The notes under the pieces: generated by a model
What the model was told of the DNA's origin: nothing
The model's database searches: none
What the model saw: the letters and a program-made list of their open reading frames with translations, nothing else
In this document: positions 31,051 to 41,479 of the stretch, piece by piece
How positions within the stretch are numbered: position 1 is the stretch's first letter
Layout: each line of letters begins with the position of its first letter
Translations under genes and position numbers: made by a program
Origin: Welwitschia mirabilis
Taxonomy: Eukaryota > Gnetophyta > Gnetopsida > Welwitschiales
Direction of reading: 5' to 3'
NCBI GenBank assembly: GCA_051453625.1
Contig: JBOZIK010000001.1
Location: 129,108,792 to 129,158,785, forward strand
Length of the DNA stretch: 49,994 bases

Positions 31051-33082
31051 GAAAATAGGCTTCATTAAATTAATTACTCCAAGTAGAGTGATGTTCCTTT
31101 GCTTTGCATTAATTCATATGTCAAAAAGATAGATACTCTAACATAGTTATTGCATTTTACTTTTCAAAAACATAAGGACCAAACCATATGGAAGACAATT
31201 GATAGAATATGAAATGGATATGATCATTTTTGAATAAAATTAAATGGTGGAGAAAAAATTATAATGATAATACCTTAATAGCACAAATTTCATAAGCCAA
31301 ATAAGAGATGAAGAATTGATGTTTTTCATTGAAAAATGATCCTTATCAAACTAATGGTATCAAGAGTTGGAAGCATAACCTTCATTTAAAAATTTATATT
31401 CTAATTAAAAGACACGAATGGTGCTACTCATGAAAAGATTCTTATAATGATTGATTAGAACATATTTAATAAGACTAAGAGTTTCCTAAGATTCAGCTGA
31501 ATACATGGATTTGCATAAAAAATATAAGGCTTTCTCTAATTTAATATTCCAAGAAATTTCAAATCATACTTTTCAAAAGTAGGAGGTAATGTGAAGTTGG
31601 GATTAGAAGAAAGAATGATGTTTTGATTTTCAAATAAAGAATAAGTGCAAAAGATGGAGAAACATTTTTAATAGGATGAAACTCTTCAAGTTTGATTGCT
31701 TTATGGGATGTGAGAAGTATATCCTAAATAAATTATTTATTGTCCTACTTCTTCTCATTATTTTCATCATCAAGTTGTTGCATATCATCATTTTCCAAGT
31801 TCTCAGATTTATTAAAAATGTTACAAAAATAGATGTAATCACTATGTCCATCATAGGTTGGGAAATTTTTAGATTCTCCAGAATTGATTCTTCTCTTAAA
31901 CATTGATTTTTTAAGAGCAAGTGGATATTGGAGATATAATATAATATAATATCTCTATACCATAATCTAACGAGTTGTTATTCTCATCATTATTATTTAG
32001 TTGGTGAGTTAAAATTTTATTGTTATCATATTAGATATCTTCTATTGGACATCTACCATTTAAAAGTTCATCCTCAAAATAGAAGCTATTCAGATGTGTA
32101 CAAATTTTAATATTTTTCTCCTCATTGTCAAGGTAAGAGAGAGTAGACATAGTAGTGTAGGTTTTAAAATATTGTATTAAAGAGAAATGTGAGATATGTA
32201 ATTTTATAACATTGTTTGTTGAAGTATGCCTATAAAATCGACAATGTTTTTATTAGTAATTTCATGCATTTTATGAAGTTCTTCTATTTAATTATGAAGT
32301 AAATCATTTTTGGTTGATTTTATGGCTGGAAAAAACTAGTGCGTATAACAAATCTATTTATTCTTTATTTTCCTGTATGGAAAGAGATTAAAATATGCCC
32401 AATTGCTTTTAGAATCTCTTTGTAAATGAGGTAGAAGTCCTAAAATGTTGAAAATCCTTATTAATATTCCTTCAGGAAGGATGAGAAGAAGAAAGAAAAA
32501 AAGAGGGATGTTGAAAAGAGGAAGGGGCTCAATTCTTAGATTCAAACATTTCATGTAATATTCTTTAACCATTATGTAAAGAATCCAAGTTTCTCTTTCT
32601 TCAATAAATATTTTTCATAGAGTTCTTTTACCATTATCCATAGAAATAAATGAGAAGAATAAAATAAAAGAATTAATTTGGATAGCAAGTAAGATAATTA
32701 CCAGGATATTACAAAGCATAAGCTCTAGATCAATCTTACTAATGAAGCATTTAGTAATAACAAAAGCATGAGACAAATATACATTTTAGATGGAAATTTT
32801 CAAGATTGACCTAATTACACAGAGTAGGTCTAAAGTAGTATTCTTCAACTTCATACATAAGAATTAACAATAACATGGAAATAAAACTCACAAAAATCAA
32901 AATGAAAGAGAAAACCAAGAAAACTAACTAAAGTTAAAAGATAAATTAAGAAATGAAAAGTGCAAGCTAGACTAAGGAGAGGTAGGGGAAAAATATATAT
33001 ACCCACTACACAAATAAATAACTTGAAACTAGTTTAGTTACTTATGTAATGAGAATTAATCATCCAAAATTTCTTGAACTCC
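31051..33082 (-). pseudogene. Internal region of element B: gag remnant
   Basis: Around 32560-32380 the minus strand reads as a Ser/Phe/Pro-rich low-complexity segment (APSSFQHPSFFLSSSHPS in one frame) that parallels 1180-1000 of element H base for base in places (ttgag.cc..tcttttcaac). EITNKNIVDFIGILQQT (near 32265-32215) corresponds to the helical stretch near 930 in H. The rest (31051-31600 and 32600-33082) has no recognisable domain. The paired open frames at 31630-31920 (minus) and 31676-31906 (plus) match no known domain. Confidence 0.5.
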
Positions 33083-33099
33083 TCCCAATAATGGGACTA
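33083..33099 (-). promoter_or_regulatory. Decayed primer-binding site of element B (tRNA-Asp type)
   Basis: The minus strand reads TAGTCCCATTATTGGGA, alignable with the H site TGGCACCATTATCGGGA with four changes. It lies 5 bases from the LTR. Confidence 0.65.
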
Positions 33100-33710
33100 A
33101 TTTTTTGGGATTCATATTATGTGGTTTTTATCTTTAATTAATGGTCTTCGATGTTAACTTGCAATGTTAATATCAAATACACATAGAACAGACTAGTATA
33201 GGGAGTTATCCCAAATTTCATACTCTAGAGAGAAATTTAAAAGTACATTTGCCAAATTTATTTAATTAGAAAGAAATTAAAATGATTTTTTATTCTAATT
33301 CTAGAATGATAAATAAAGAAAAATGTAAAGATAAGATGAAATGTAATGAATGAATGCAAAGATGAGATGCAAGCATAAATACAAACTCTAAGCAAGTTTA
33401 TCAACTTGTTATCATCCAAGTTAACCCTCATATACTATATCAAAATTAAAATCAACTTTTATGTAGTTACCTTAATTTTGACATAAAATATAAAGAACAT
33501 AAGAGAAAAATTATAAGAAATAAAATGATCTTTATTAGCCATAATGTTCTTACATCCACTTGGAAGTAGTAACTTTTTAATGGAATAAACATAACCCAAT
33601 ACTAAGGTAAGCTTCTCTCTTAAGCTAGATAGGTTCCCTACTCAATTGAACTCCAAATCTTCAAAAGAATAATTGATGAATGAAAGATGATTACAAATGA
33701 GGGATTAAGG

Positions 33711-33720
33711 CCCTTTTATA
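33711..33720 (-). promoter_or_regulatory. TATA box in the 5' LTR of element B
   Basis: TATAAAAGGG on the minus strand, at the same LTR position as in the other copy. In this LTR it would have driven transcription of the element leftwards. Confidence 0.8.
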
Positions 33721-33797
33721 GGAGAGTGTAGGATTGAGGTGATTAGGATCCTTTAACTTGTAGTATCAGGTGGTGGTTATAATTAGGCAATTACACT

Positions 33798-34052
33798 ATT
33801 TATTATGTAGCTTAGGTAGAAAGTATAAGATTCCTTGTCTTGTAATGTTACCTCAAATCTTTATCTTATTATACTATGTGGAGTTTGTCATGTAGCCTTC
33901 GTAGGATGGATAATATTCCTAATCTTGTAAAGTTACCTAAAATTTTCATTTCCTTATGTTAGGTTGAGTTTATCATGTAGCCTTTGTAGGATGAATAATA
34001 TTCCTTGTCTTATGGTATTAGGTGGATTCTTTATCTTTTTGTATTAGTTGGA
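33798..34052 (-). repeat. 85-bp tandem repeat x3 in U3 of element B (5' LTR)
   Basis: Units start at 33798, 33883 and 33968, each 85 bp, with the fourth partial at 34053. The same unit count and period occur in the other LTR. Confidence 0.9.
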
Positions 34053-34133
34053 TTTTATCATGATGCATCTAACACTTGGCATTTAAATCATGATGCCTCT
34101 TCCAACTAATGCTATCACTAAGTGTCTTTAACA

Positions 34134-37066
34134 ATACTATCATGTAACTACCACATGTCAATGCCATGTATCTTCTACGCCATTGTTAGATGCCAAGTTC
34201 TTTCTTCAAATACTTCATAATTACTAATTTTTTATCCAAATTATTTCAAATTATTTATCTTTAATCCTTAACATTAAAAGTGATAAATTTGAGCATTAAA
34301 ACTATAAAAAGGGCCTAAAAAGACTCTTTAAACATGATTAAATATGGTTAATTTGGCTTAAAACAAATTCAAAATCTAAAAAGACTAAATGAGATGAGTA
34401 TTATTATAAAAGAGGTTGGAGATAAAAGTTGAGAAATGAGTAACACCACTAGTTAGGAGTAGTGGTGGCATCATCTATTTTGGGCTTTAAAAATGAAATG
34501 GTATAAAATGTTTTATTAGCCAAAATGATAATGTTTGATACTGTAATCTAAATTCAATGGTAAGTGAATACAATAAGAATGAAATGAAATATTAAAATAC
34601 ATAATGAAAAACTCATTACAAGTAGTGATTTTATTTGTAATGCATAACAATGAAAATGAAAAGTAATCCAAATACCTATGAATGCAAAAGACATAGGACT
34701 TAAATTGATGAATACTTAATTAAAAATTTTGTAATTTTTATTTAAATTTAAATGGATCACAATGTTAAATAAATAACATATACTCTAAGAAGATCTTTAA
34801 GTATTCAAGTTAAAGAAAGTGATCACACGAGAATCTCCAAATCCCATCTTTTTATTTCCATTTTTACCTTTTCCATAGTTATACTTTGTTTCTTATTTTA
34901 AGAATTTAGGTTAAATCCATATCTAGTATTATGACATCTTCTAATAGATTTAAGCATGTTGTTATATGAAGGAGTTAGTACTACATTGCCTGGAAGTCTT
35001 ATAACCCCAATGCAGTTGAACATGTCATAAAATAAATCATTAGAACTACATTACTAGCAAGTGTCCATAGCACTTGTGCAGTTAATTAAACCCAATTCAT
35101 AACTGATTAATAAATAATATGATTTTTAAAGAGGAGATATTTTATTTTCTTTTAATTAATCCTCTTTAGATTCAATAAGTTTTGATGTATATGAAGAGGT
35201 CATTGGTTTATTATACTAATTAAGAAAAATCTTATCCCCATAAAATTCTTTAAAAACATGAAACATAGCATGAAAGTAGACTTAACCTTTGTTAAATAAA
35301 ATTTTCCAATTAGAAGACCTTAACTAAAAAAAGAAGCAAAACTATTTTTTGAAAAACTACAAGTAAACTTAAATTCCACCTAATTTGTAATAAAAAGATG
35401 ATTACTTTTTATCAATCTATTCATTAAGGATAATCAACTAGGATTATTTAATCTTAAAAACTTATGGATAGATTAAAGAGAAGGGTGATTGATGAGATTT
35501 TTTAAGGTGATGATTATTCATTCTATACCTTAGGTATTTGGGATTTTCTAAATAAAAATGTTTAAGGTGATGATTGTATAGGTGATAGTGCTTGAGTGGA
35601 GGCCATCAAGAATACATTTTTTAATACTTTTCTATTTTTAAACCTAAAGTTATCCTAAAAGGAAAATATATTTCACAAGAAAAATCTGATTTAAAAGCAC
35701 ATAATAAATCTAAAAATTTCAAAAGAGGGTTTTTAAGATAATGCATGCATAAAGACTCATTTTCTACTAATCACTTATTGTTTGATATGTTCAATCCTAC
35801 TCTAAAGTATAATCTTATTACATAGAACCATTCATTATCTACTGCATTTTTAAACTCAATGTTCTCATAGCTTTACTCATAGGTTTCTTTATGGGTTCCC
35901 TCCTCATTCCTAGAAGGTATGGATTGAGTGTTATCAATTTTACTATTATCACTCCTTTGAATGTTTTTAAGGCTTTTAGAGTTATGGAATGTAGAAAGGA
36001 TGATGAAAAGCATGGGATCAGATCTCTTTATTCAAAATAGGGACTTTTAGACTTAGGATTATAAAGAAGTTGGTCTAAGTATGAAGGGGGTGCTAGGTTT
36101 TGAAGATATTCTCCAAAGATTTGTTTAGTATCAAAAGGCTAACATGGGTTCTATTAATGATACTTCCCTAAAGGCCAAATATAATCACATATAGTTCATT
36201 TATATTGATTGTGGTTCTAAAAATTATAGGTATTTTCACAATTCCCATGGATAAGTTATAGCCCAGAATGTTTTTCAAATGTATTACATGTCCATTACAT
36301 GATGAGATTTAGAAAATAATCAGAAAAATTATCTATAAGTTCATATTTTCATAAATTTTTGAGCTTTTATAAGAGGCCTAAAATCAGAAAGATATCAGAG
36401 GATTCAAGAGAGGTTAAAACCAAAGTTTTAAAAGTTTCTAAGAAAGAAGGCCAATGGTGTAAGTTAGGGAAGGTAGCAGTACTAGTTATTTAAGATAGGG
36501 TAGTTCAAAGAAAAACAAAGGTTAAGTTAGGATCTAAGTAAAAGGTTTCTTACTTCAGGGTTTTAGAAAATATTAGTAGATCATAGAATTGATTACAACT
36601 TAGAAAATACGACCTGTAGAAATAAACCCTAAATTTTTTTTGTAAAATTATAATAGGGAAAATAAAAATAAAAAAAATTATAGAAAAAAATCTCAAAAAT
36701 AGATAGAACATAAACACACAAAATGTTAAAGTTTGAATCTAGTCCTTTTATTTTATAACCTTATTTGCTATTTTAATATGTAGAAAGGTTATTAGATTTG
36801 TAATATAAAATATTAGATACAAAAGTATATTTCAGATTAAAAGAGAAAAACTAAATAAAACCCAAAAATAACTAGACTAGTTTGTGTCTTACTAGAAAAG
36901 GACTAGTATCCACCACTACAAAGAAAAGAAAACACATAAACAAAAGAGAAAAGGGCTAGTTTGGATTTCACTATAAGGGACTAGTGCCAACCACTAGAAA
37001 AATAAAAACTAAACTAAAAAATTACAAGAAGAAAGATCATGCACTTTTGAAAAGCTACCATGTCAA
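34134..37066 (-). mobile_element. Internal 5' region of element C: no recognised domain
   Basis: By position this should hold leader and gag of element C. I find no protease, RT or integrase motif on either strand. The stretch 35900-36560 has longer low-stop segments (plus frame GSKNYRYFHNSHG near 36210), but nothing I can name. The leader end (36875-36997) carries a 79-bp tandem repeat. Confidence 0.55.
36875..36997. repeat. 79-bp tandem repeat in the leader of element C
   Basis: Two copies of a 44-base core (gactagtttg...ccaccacta and ggctagtttg...ccaaccacta) begin at 36875 and 36954, separated by an A-rich spacer. Layout and position, between primer site and gag, parallel the leader repeats of element H. 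Confidence 0.75.
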
Positions 37067-37088
37067 TATCCTTGATAACACTCTAAAA
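37067..37088 (-). promoter_or_regulatory. Decayed primer-binding site of element C
   Basis: The plus strand tccttgataacactctaaaa aligns with the complement of the tRNA-Asp-type site (tccccggcaacggcgccaaaa) with mostly C-to-T and G-to-A changes and one deletion. It touches the LTR at 37089. Confidence 0.6.
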
Positions 37089-38491
37089 TATTATTTTTGT
37101 GAGTATAATGAACTAGATTTAAACTAGGTTAAACTTAGTATTGTTCTTCCATGGGGATATATATATATATTGTAATTTAACAAAAGTAACATAAAATAGA
37201 ACTCAAATAAAACACAAAATCAACTTTGATGTTTTAATAATGCTTGATTGATGACATAAGGAAATGGAAGTGCTCTAATGGTTTAATTCATTTGTCAAAT
37301 GCTCAGATTTACTCTAATGGTTCATATATTCCTAAAATACAAACTAAGATTATCAAGTCATTGAGGCTTAGGCATGAAGGCATAATCTCATCCATTACAT
37401 GAACATTGATGATTTAGTTAATCCCTTTAATCCTTCATGGTTCTTTGTAAGCATGAAAAGTAGGAATGATTGTGCATATAATTCATCAAATAGTAAGAAT
37501 TACAAATGATAGAAGTAACCTCAAGAAAATCACTCAATAATGAAAGAATTTAATAACTAAATATTATTACTTAAGGATTGTGAATACCAAATTAATTTAC
37601 ATTAATAATAAAAGAATGAAAAACTACTCAAATGAATAAGAACTAGCTTCACCTAAAGATTTCTAATACCAAAATAATGCACATTAACAATGAAAGAATG
37701 GAATTTTAATCATGTATCAAAATTTGAAATACACATTATATCAATGAAGAGAGGTGAAATAAATAGACTCTTTAACTAGCCTTGAAACAGATCCATTCCC
37801 AGGGAAGGTGATTAGAATATCCATTACAAAGGGGACTCAAGCCCCTTTTATAAATAAGGAAAGGCTTAAGGAGGTTTATTATGATGTGTTTGGTGGGCAG
37901 TTATATCAAAGGGTTTACATTAGGGCAGTTACTTAAGGAGGAAGTTACAAATTTTAGCATGTAGTCTTAAAGGAGGATTCTTTGTATTCTAATTTAAGAA
38001 AGGTAATGACATATTCCTTGACTAATGATGTAGCTACCAACAGAAGTCATGGCATGTGTATTTCATGTAGTCATCCTCGTTACTACCACATGTTACTGCA
38101 ACATGTCGTTTTACACTTCTACCATGTATCATTAGGTTTGAAGTTTATTTTGATTTATCATTTGACTAAGCCTATAAGTGTAAAATAATGAACTTCTTAA
38201 AATAATGCAAGCACATGAGTTTCAAGTGAGTCTACCTTCGAATGCTAGTGTCATCAATGGACTTGGATGATAGTGCTAGCATTTTGTATTAGAAAAATTT
38301 CAATTTATGGAATGTTTTTAAAAAGGAAAAATTAAACTTGAAAATGTCATAGGAAAGTTCATACTTACATGAAACATGATAAAAAGATAAAATATATCAT
38401 TTTATAATAAAGGAATGAGTTTAATATCTTTCTTTAGGTAAAATTGATCAATTATACTTGCTTATAACGTCATTTTTTCCATGTATATACT
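37089..38491 (-). mobile_element. 5' LTR of element C
   Basis: Partner of 21666-23111. It has an extra stretch of about 25 bp near 38415-38440 relative to the 3' LTR. The TATA box is at 37843-37852 (minus). The right flank AGCCT (38493-38497) repeats the left flank of the element. The 68-codon frame at 37982-38188 is within LTR sequence and is not a gene. Confidence 0.88.
37843..37852 (-). promoter_or_regulatory. TATA box in the 5' LTR of element C
   Basis: TATAAAAGGG on the minus strand, preceded by TTTA and followed by GGCTTGAG, at the LTR position matching 22490-22499. Confidence 0.75.
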
Positions 38492-38492
38492 T

Positions 38493-39260
38493 AGCCTTAT
38501 CATGATGCATTTTCTTTTGTGGATTGGATTTACTGGTAGACTATCCATTTTGATGAGAGGAACCACTAAAATAAGAAACTCTGAATGTGATATTAGAGGA
38601 AAAAGATCTTGTGAAGTTAAATTAAGCTTTGCTGAAAATAAGATTCTTACTAGGCATACCGAAGGTCATATTATTAAATTGCTCACTACCATGTAGTAAC
38701 ACAATATAACTATTCAAAGAAGAGTTTTCTAAACAACAATAGATCAAGTTCACATAATGAATGCAACCTTATTTTTGTGAGTCAATATTTGCTATCTTTT
38801 TCTTAATGTCTTGCATTTGCATAGTTAATTATCTTATCTTGCCCTTCTTATGTGAGTTATGAGATTGAGGAGATCTAGACCATTCTTTAAGTATGAGTAT
38901 CTTGTAAGGTATAAAATTTGATGTATCTTATTTTGGTCTAATCCACAAAATTTTTATGTTGATAGGCAACAAATTTCTGGATATTTTTTGTCAATTTAAC
39001 ATTAGTATCTTGTTAAGTAGATTCTTTAGTCTAATCCAAAATAGGTATATGGTTTGAATGCTAAAACATTTTTCTTATAACCATAAATTCACATGGTTAA
39101 CATAAAATCCTCATGCCAAGCATCCCATAATTGATTATCTTTAAGGGTGACTTTGATCTTTTCCATGATCCTAGTGGTGAACATCGGTGTTAATGTTTTT
39201 AATACCATTGAAACTTTCCTTTTAAAAGATGATAACAAAGATTTGGTGGAAAGAAGATAA
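38493..39260 (-). pseudogene. Copia gag relic (element D, right part)
   Basis: The minus strand reads RIMEKIKVTLKDNQLWDAWH (about 39170-39110) followed by GLDQNKIHQILYLTRYSYLKNG (in two pieces, 38945-38885), LDLLNLITHI and CKCKTLRKR. These fit the UBN2-type copia Gag pattern (W..L...F...KI..LR.EL..LKM.EG..L..HI..). It is separated from D's protease by element C. The knuckle region would lie at the C insertion point and is unreadable. The plus-strand 71-codon frame at 38481-38696 is a shadow. Confidence 0.55.
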
Positions 39261-39678
39261 TAACTAAAAGAGAGTTAATAAGTTATGAGGTAAAGTTATG
39301 AATCAGAAGGATCTTTTTCACATTCACAACTGAAATTGATCTATTTATTACATAAATAAATGTTGTTAAACTTCAAAAATGATATTAAAAAAAAGACAAA
39401 GAGATGATATAGTTATAAGAAAAGGGATATTACTATCATCCACAAGTGATCTATCCAAGTTTCACAAAGTATGATAATCAAGAACCTCCTCCATGAACTA
39501 GAATGTACATACATAAGAAAAAAAACAAAAGTACTTTCTTAAAATTTCTTAGTGTAAATAAGGTAACTTCTAATGAAGGGGATCTAAATTAATTATTATT
39601 GAAAATGTTAAAATTGGTTTATTTTAAAGTTTACTCCCAAATATAGGTAGTGATTATGTCCTCTCCAAGAGTGGTACC
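39261..39678. other. Leader-like stretch between D gag and the LTR at 39679
   Basis: No gene. Just before the LTR, gagtggtacc (39669-39678) could be a decayed primer site (complement of TGGTATCAGAGC), which would make the LTR at 39679 also the 5' LTR of D. The match is partial. Confidence 0.4.
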
Positions 39679-41046
39679 TGAGGATCATTGAACTCAAAGG
39701 GGATGGGTACATGAGATCCACCAAATAAAATCCTTGCTAAAATAATTTAAAAAGTATAAAATAATGACTTTCCCAAATTAACATAGTTCCTCAACCTGGG
39801 TATGTTCATACATAAGGGTATCTTTCATTCATTCCTTTGGATATTCTTAATCTATACAATAGTGGTTTTGGGGAACCACCAATATTACATACAACTGAGA
39901 TACTCCTCGTAATTTAGTACTCTCTTTTCCTTAGGAATTATAATAAATTAAAAAACATAAATGTGCTCACAAACACTCATAGAAGCACACCCATATAAGG
40001 GTTATTTTACAATTTGGATTCCTAAGCAAGGAATCTAAGAATAATATCATGTAATGCATTACAATAAATGTATTAAAAAATTTGATACTCGTATAATTTA
40101 AGTGCCAATAAATAATGATAACAAAAATAAATAACAAGCCTAAATGATGCCATTTTGATGAAATACTTGCGGTCTATTTATTGTAGTCACTCACGAATAT
40201 CTAAGATTAGAGTAATATAGCTATGGATGAGCCAATGATCAAATAATGTATTTACCAAATAATCAAAATCATTAAGGTCATAGAAATCTTTATGTTTAGT
40301 ACCAATCACCTATGTGTTCTTATCTTTTTTTTATTGCTTTATGCCTATTATATTTTTTATGTCTTCCTTACCTTTACCCTAAAGAGATAATTATTTGAAA
40401 ATATTTGAATGCTGAGTAATAGCTAAAAATGGCTAAGTTTTTATTGTTTAATGGCTATTTTATTTTTCATTAATTTTTTAGGATAGGTGTCTTTTTAATA
40501 GTAGATGTTTTGGTAAGGTAGACGTCTTTACCTTAAAAGACATATTTAGTTAAACTGCTTAGACTTCAATAAAACTTAAATTACTATATCTTTAATCCTT
40601 ACAGATCACAAATTCATTGTATGAAAAATTTTCTGATTCCATGGAATGTAAATAATTAATCATAGTACAATTTTATCTTTGTTTCCTATTCTAGTTTAGT
40701 AAAGACATCTTTAATTTACTAAATGTATTTCTCTTGTCTTAGCCCATCGGTTTAGTATAGACATCTTTGACATGATAGATCTTTTTTCCTATGACAACAT
40801 AAAATTTTGTATAGATGTATTTGATATAATAGATGTATTTTCCATGAATATCTTCTAAAATGTAGAGATCTTCAATTAATTTCATCTATTCTCTACGAGT
40901 TTTGAGTTAAAGCTTTTATGTTCTTTAAACCTTAAAGTTTAACTGACTTAATCCTATTTGCAATTTAGTTTTCTCCAATTTTTCTTATCTACACATTAGA
41001 CATATTACATTTGACAAGTAGAATTATCAAAACTAGAACTTCACCA
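39679..41046 (-). mobile_element. 3' LTR of element E
   Basis: It starts TGAGGATCATTGAACTCA and is homologous to 48319-~49500 (shared ccaaataaaat, ggtcatagaaatctt and tcttcctt.cctttaaccct blocks). It ends ...ttcacca next to the polypurine tract. Decayed AAGACGTCTT palindromes lie at 40490-40860. The last ~240 bases have no counterpart in the other LTR within the window. Confidence 0.82.
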
Positions 41047-41063
41047 ATAATTTCCCCCTTTTT
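41047..41063 (-). promoter_or_regulatory. Polypurine tract of element E
   Basis: The minus strand reads AAAAAGGGGGAAATTAT immediately before TGGTGAAG of the LTR. Confidence 0.8.
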
Positions 41064-41479
41064 AATGATGTCTAGAACATGGAAAATTTCATTAATACAA
41101 TTATGTTTCAAAAATTGTCTTGATATGGCTTAATCTAAGAAAAGACATAATGTATTGCATGAGCATGTTACAAATTTTAAAAAATTAAAAACATTTGATA
41201 TCCATATTGGTAATCATTTACAGAATAGTAAATAATAAGTCATGTAAAGGGACTAAATTACTAAAAACATGTCAAAACATAAATTACATTTCATGCAAAG
41301 AGAAAAGCCATAGAAATTATCATGAAATGTATGCTAATATGTAATAATGATTATACATAATGATGTTACTCACTGAAAGTTCAATTCATCCATCTCAAGT
41401 CCAAATCCTTCAAACTCATATAGGATGTTCAATAAGATCTAATTGGACTTTCCCATCTTCTCCTCCGTTTTAGATAGCA

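Larger units (their letters stand above)
30018..34133 (-). mobile_element. Element B: short gypsy retrotransposon with gag remnants only
   Basis: The LTRs are 30018-31042 (3') and 33105-34133 (5'), nearly equal in length (1025 and 1029). The primer site 33083-33099 adjoins the right LTR and the polypurine tract 31043-31050 the left, so the strand is minus. The internal part is only about 2.06 kb and shows gag-like sequence related to element H but no pol. This suggests a TR-GAG-like non-autonomous copy or an internal deletion. A clear target-site duplication was not found. Confidence 0.82.
33105..34133 (-). mobile_element. 5' LTR of element B
   Basis: Partner of 30018-31042. The TATA box is at 33711-33720 (minus). 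The three 85-bp units are present here too, starting at 33798, 33883 and 33968, so the triplication predates this insertion. The right end is placed at ...taaca (34133) by alignment and length. Confidence 0.85.
21666..38492 (-). mobile_element. Element C: 16.8 kb gypsy retrotransposon with nested insertions
   Basis: Two direct repeats (21666-23111 and 37089-38491) are its LTRs. A polypurine tract adjoins the left one (23112-23120) and a tRNA-Asp-type primer site the right one (37067-37088), so the element is on the minus strand. The flanks share AGCCT (21661-21665 and 38493-38497), a 5-bp target-site duplication. Elements F and B are inserted inside. Removing them leaves about 3.5 kb of internal sequence in which I recognise no protease, RT or integrase. 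It may be a non-autonomous (LARD/TR-GAG-like) element or one whose pol was deleted. Confidence 0.85.

Noticed and set aside
34308-34320. Plus-strand TATAAAAAGGGCC as a promoter
   Set aside because: It resembles the LTR TATA boxes but lies in the opposite orientation, outside any LTR I can define. A single unsupported match in AT-rich DNA.
38481-38696. Plus-strand 71-codon frame starting in C's LTR
   Set aside because: It crosses the C/D junction and opposes D gag; no domain.
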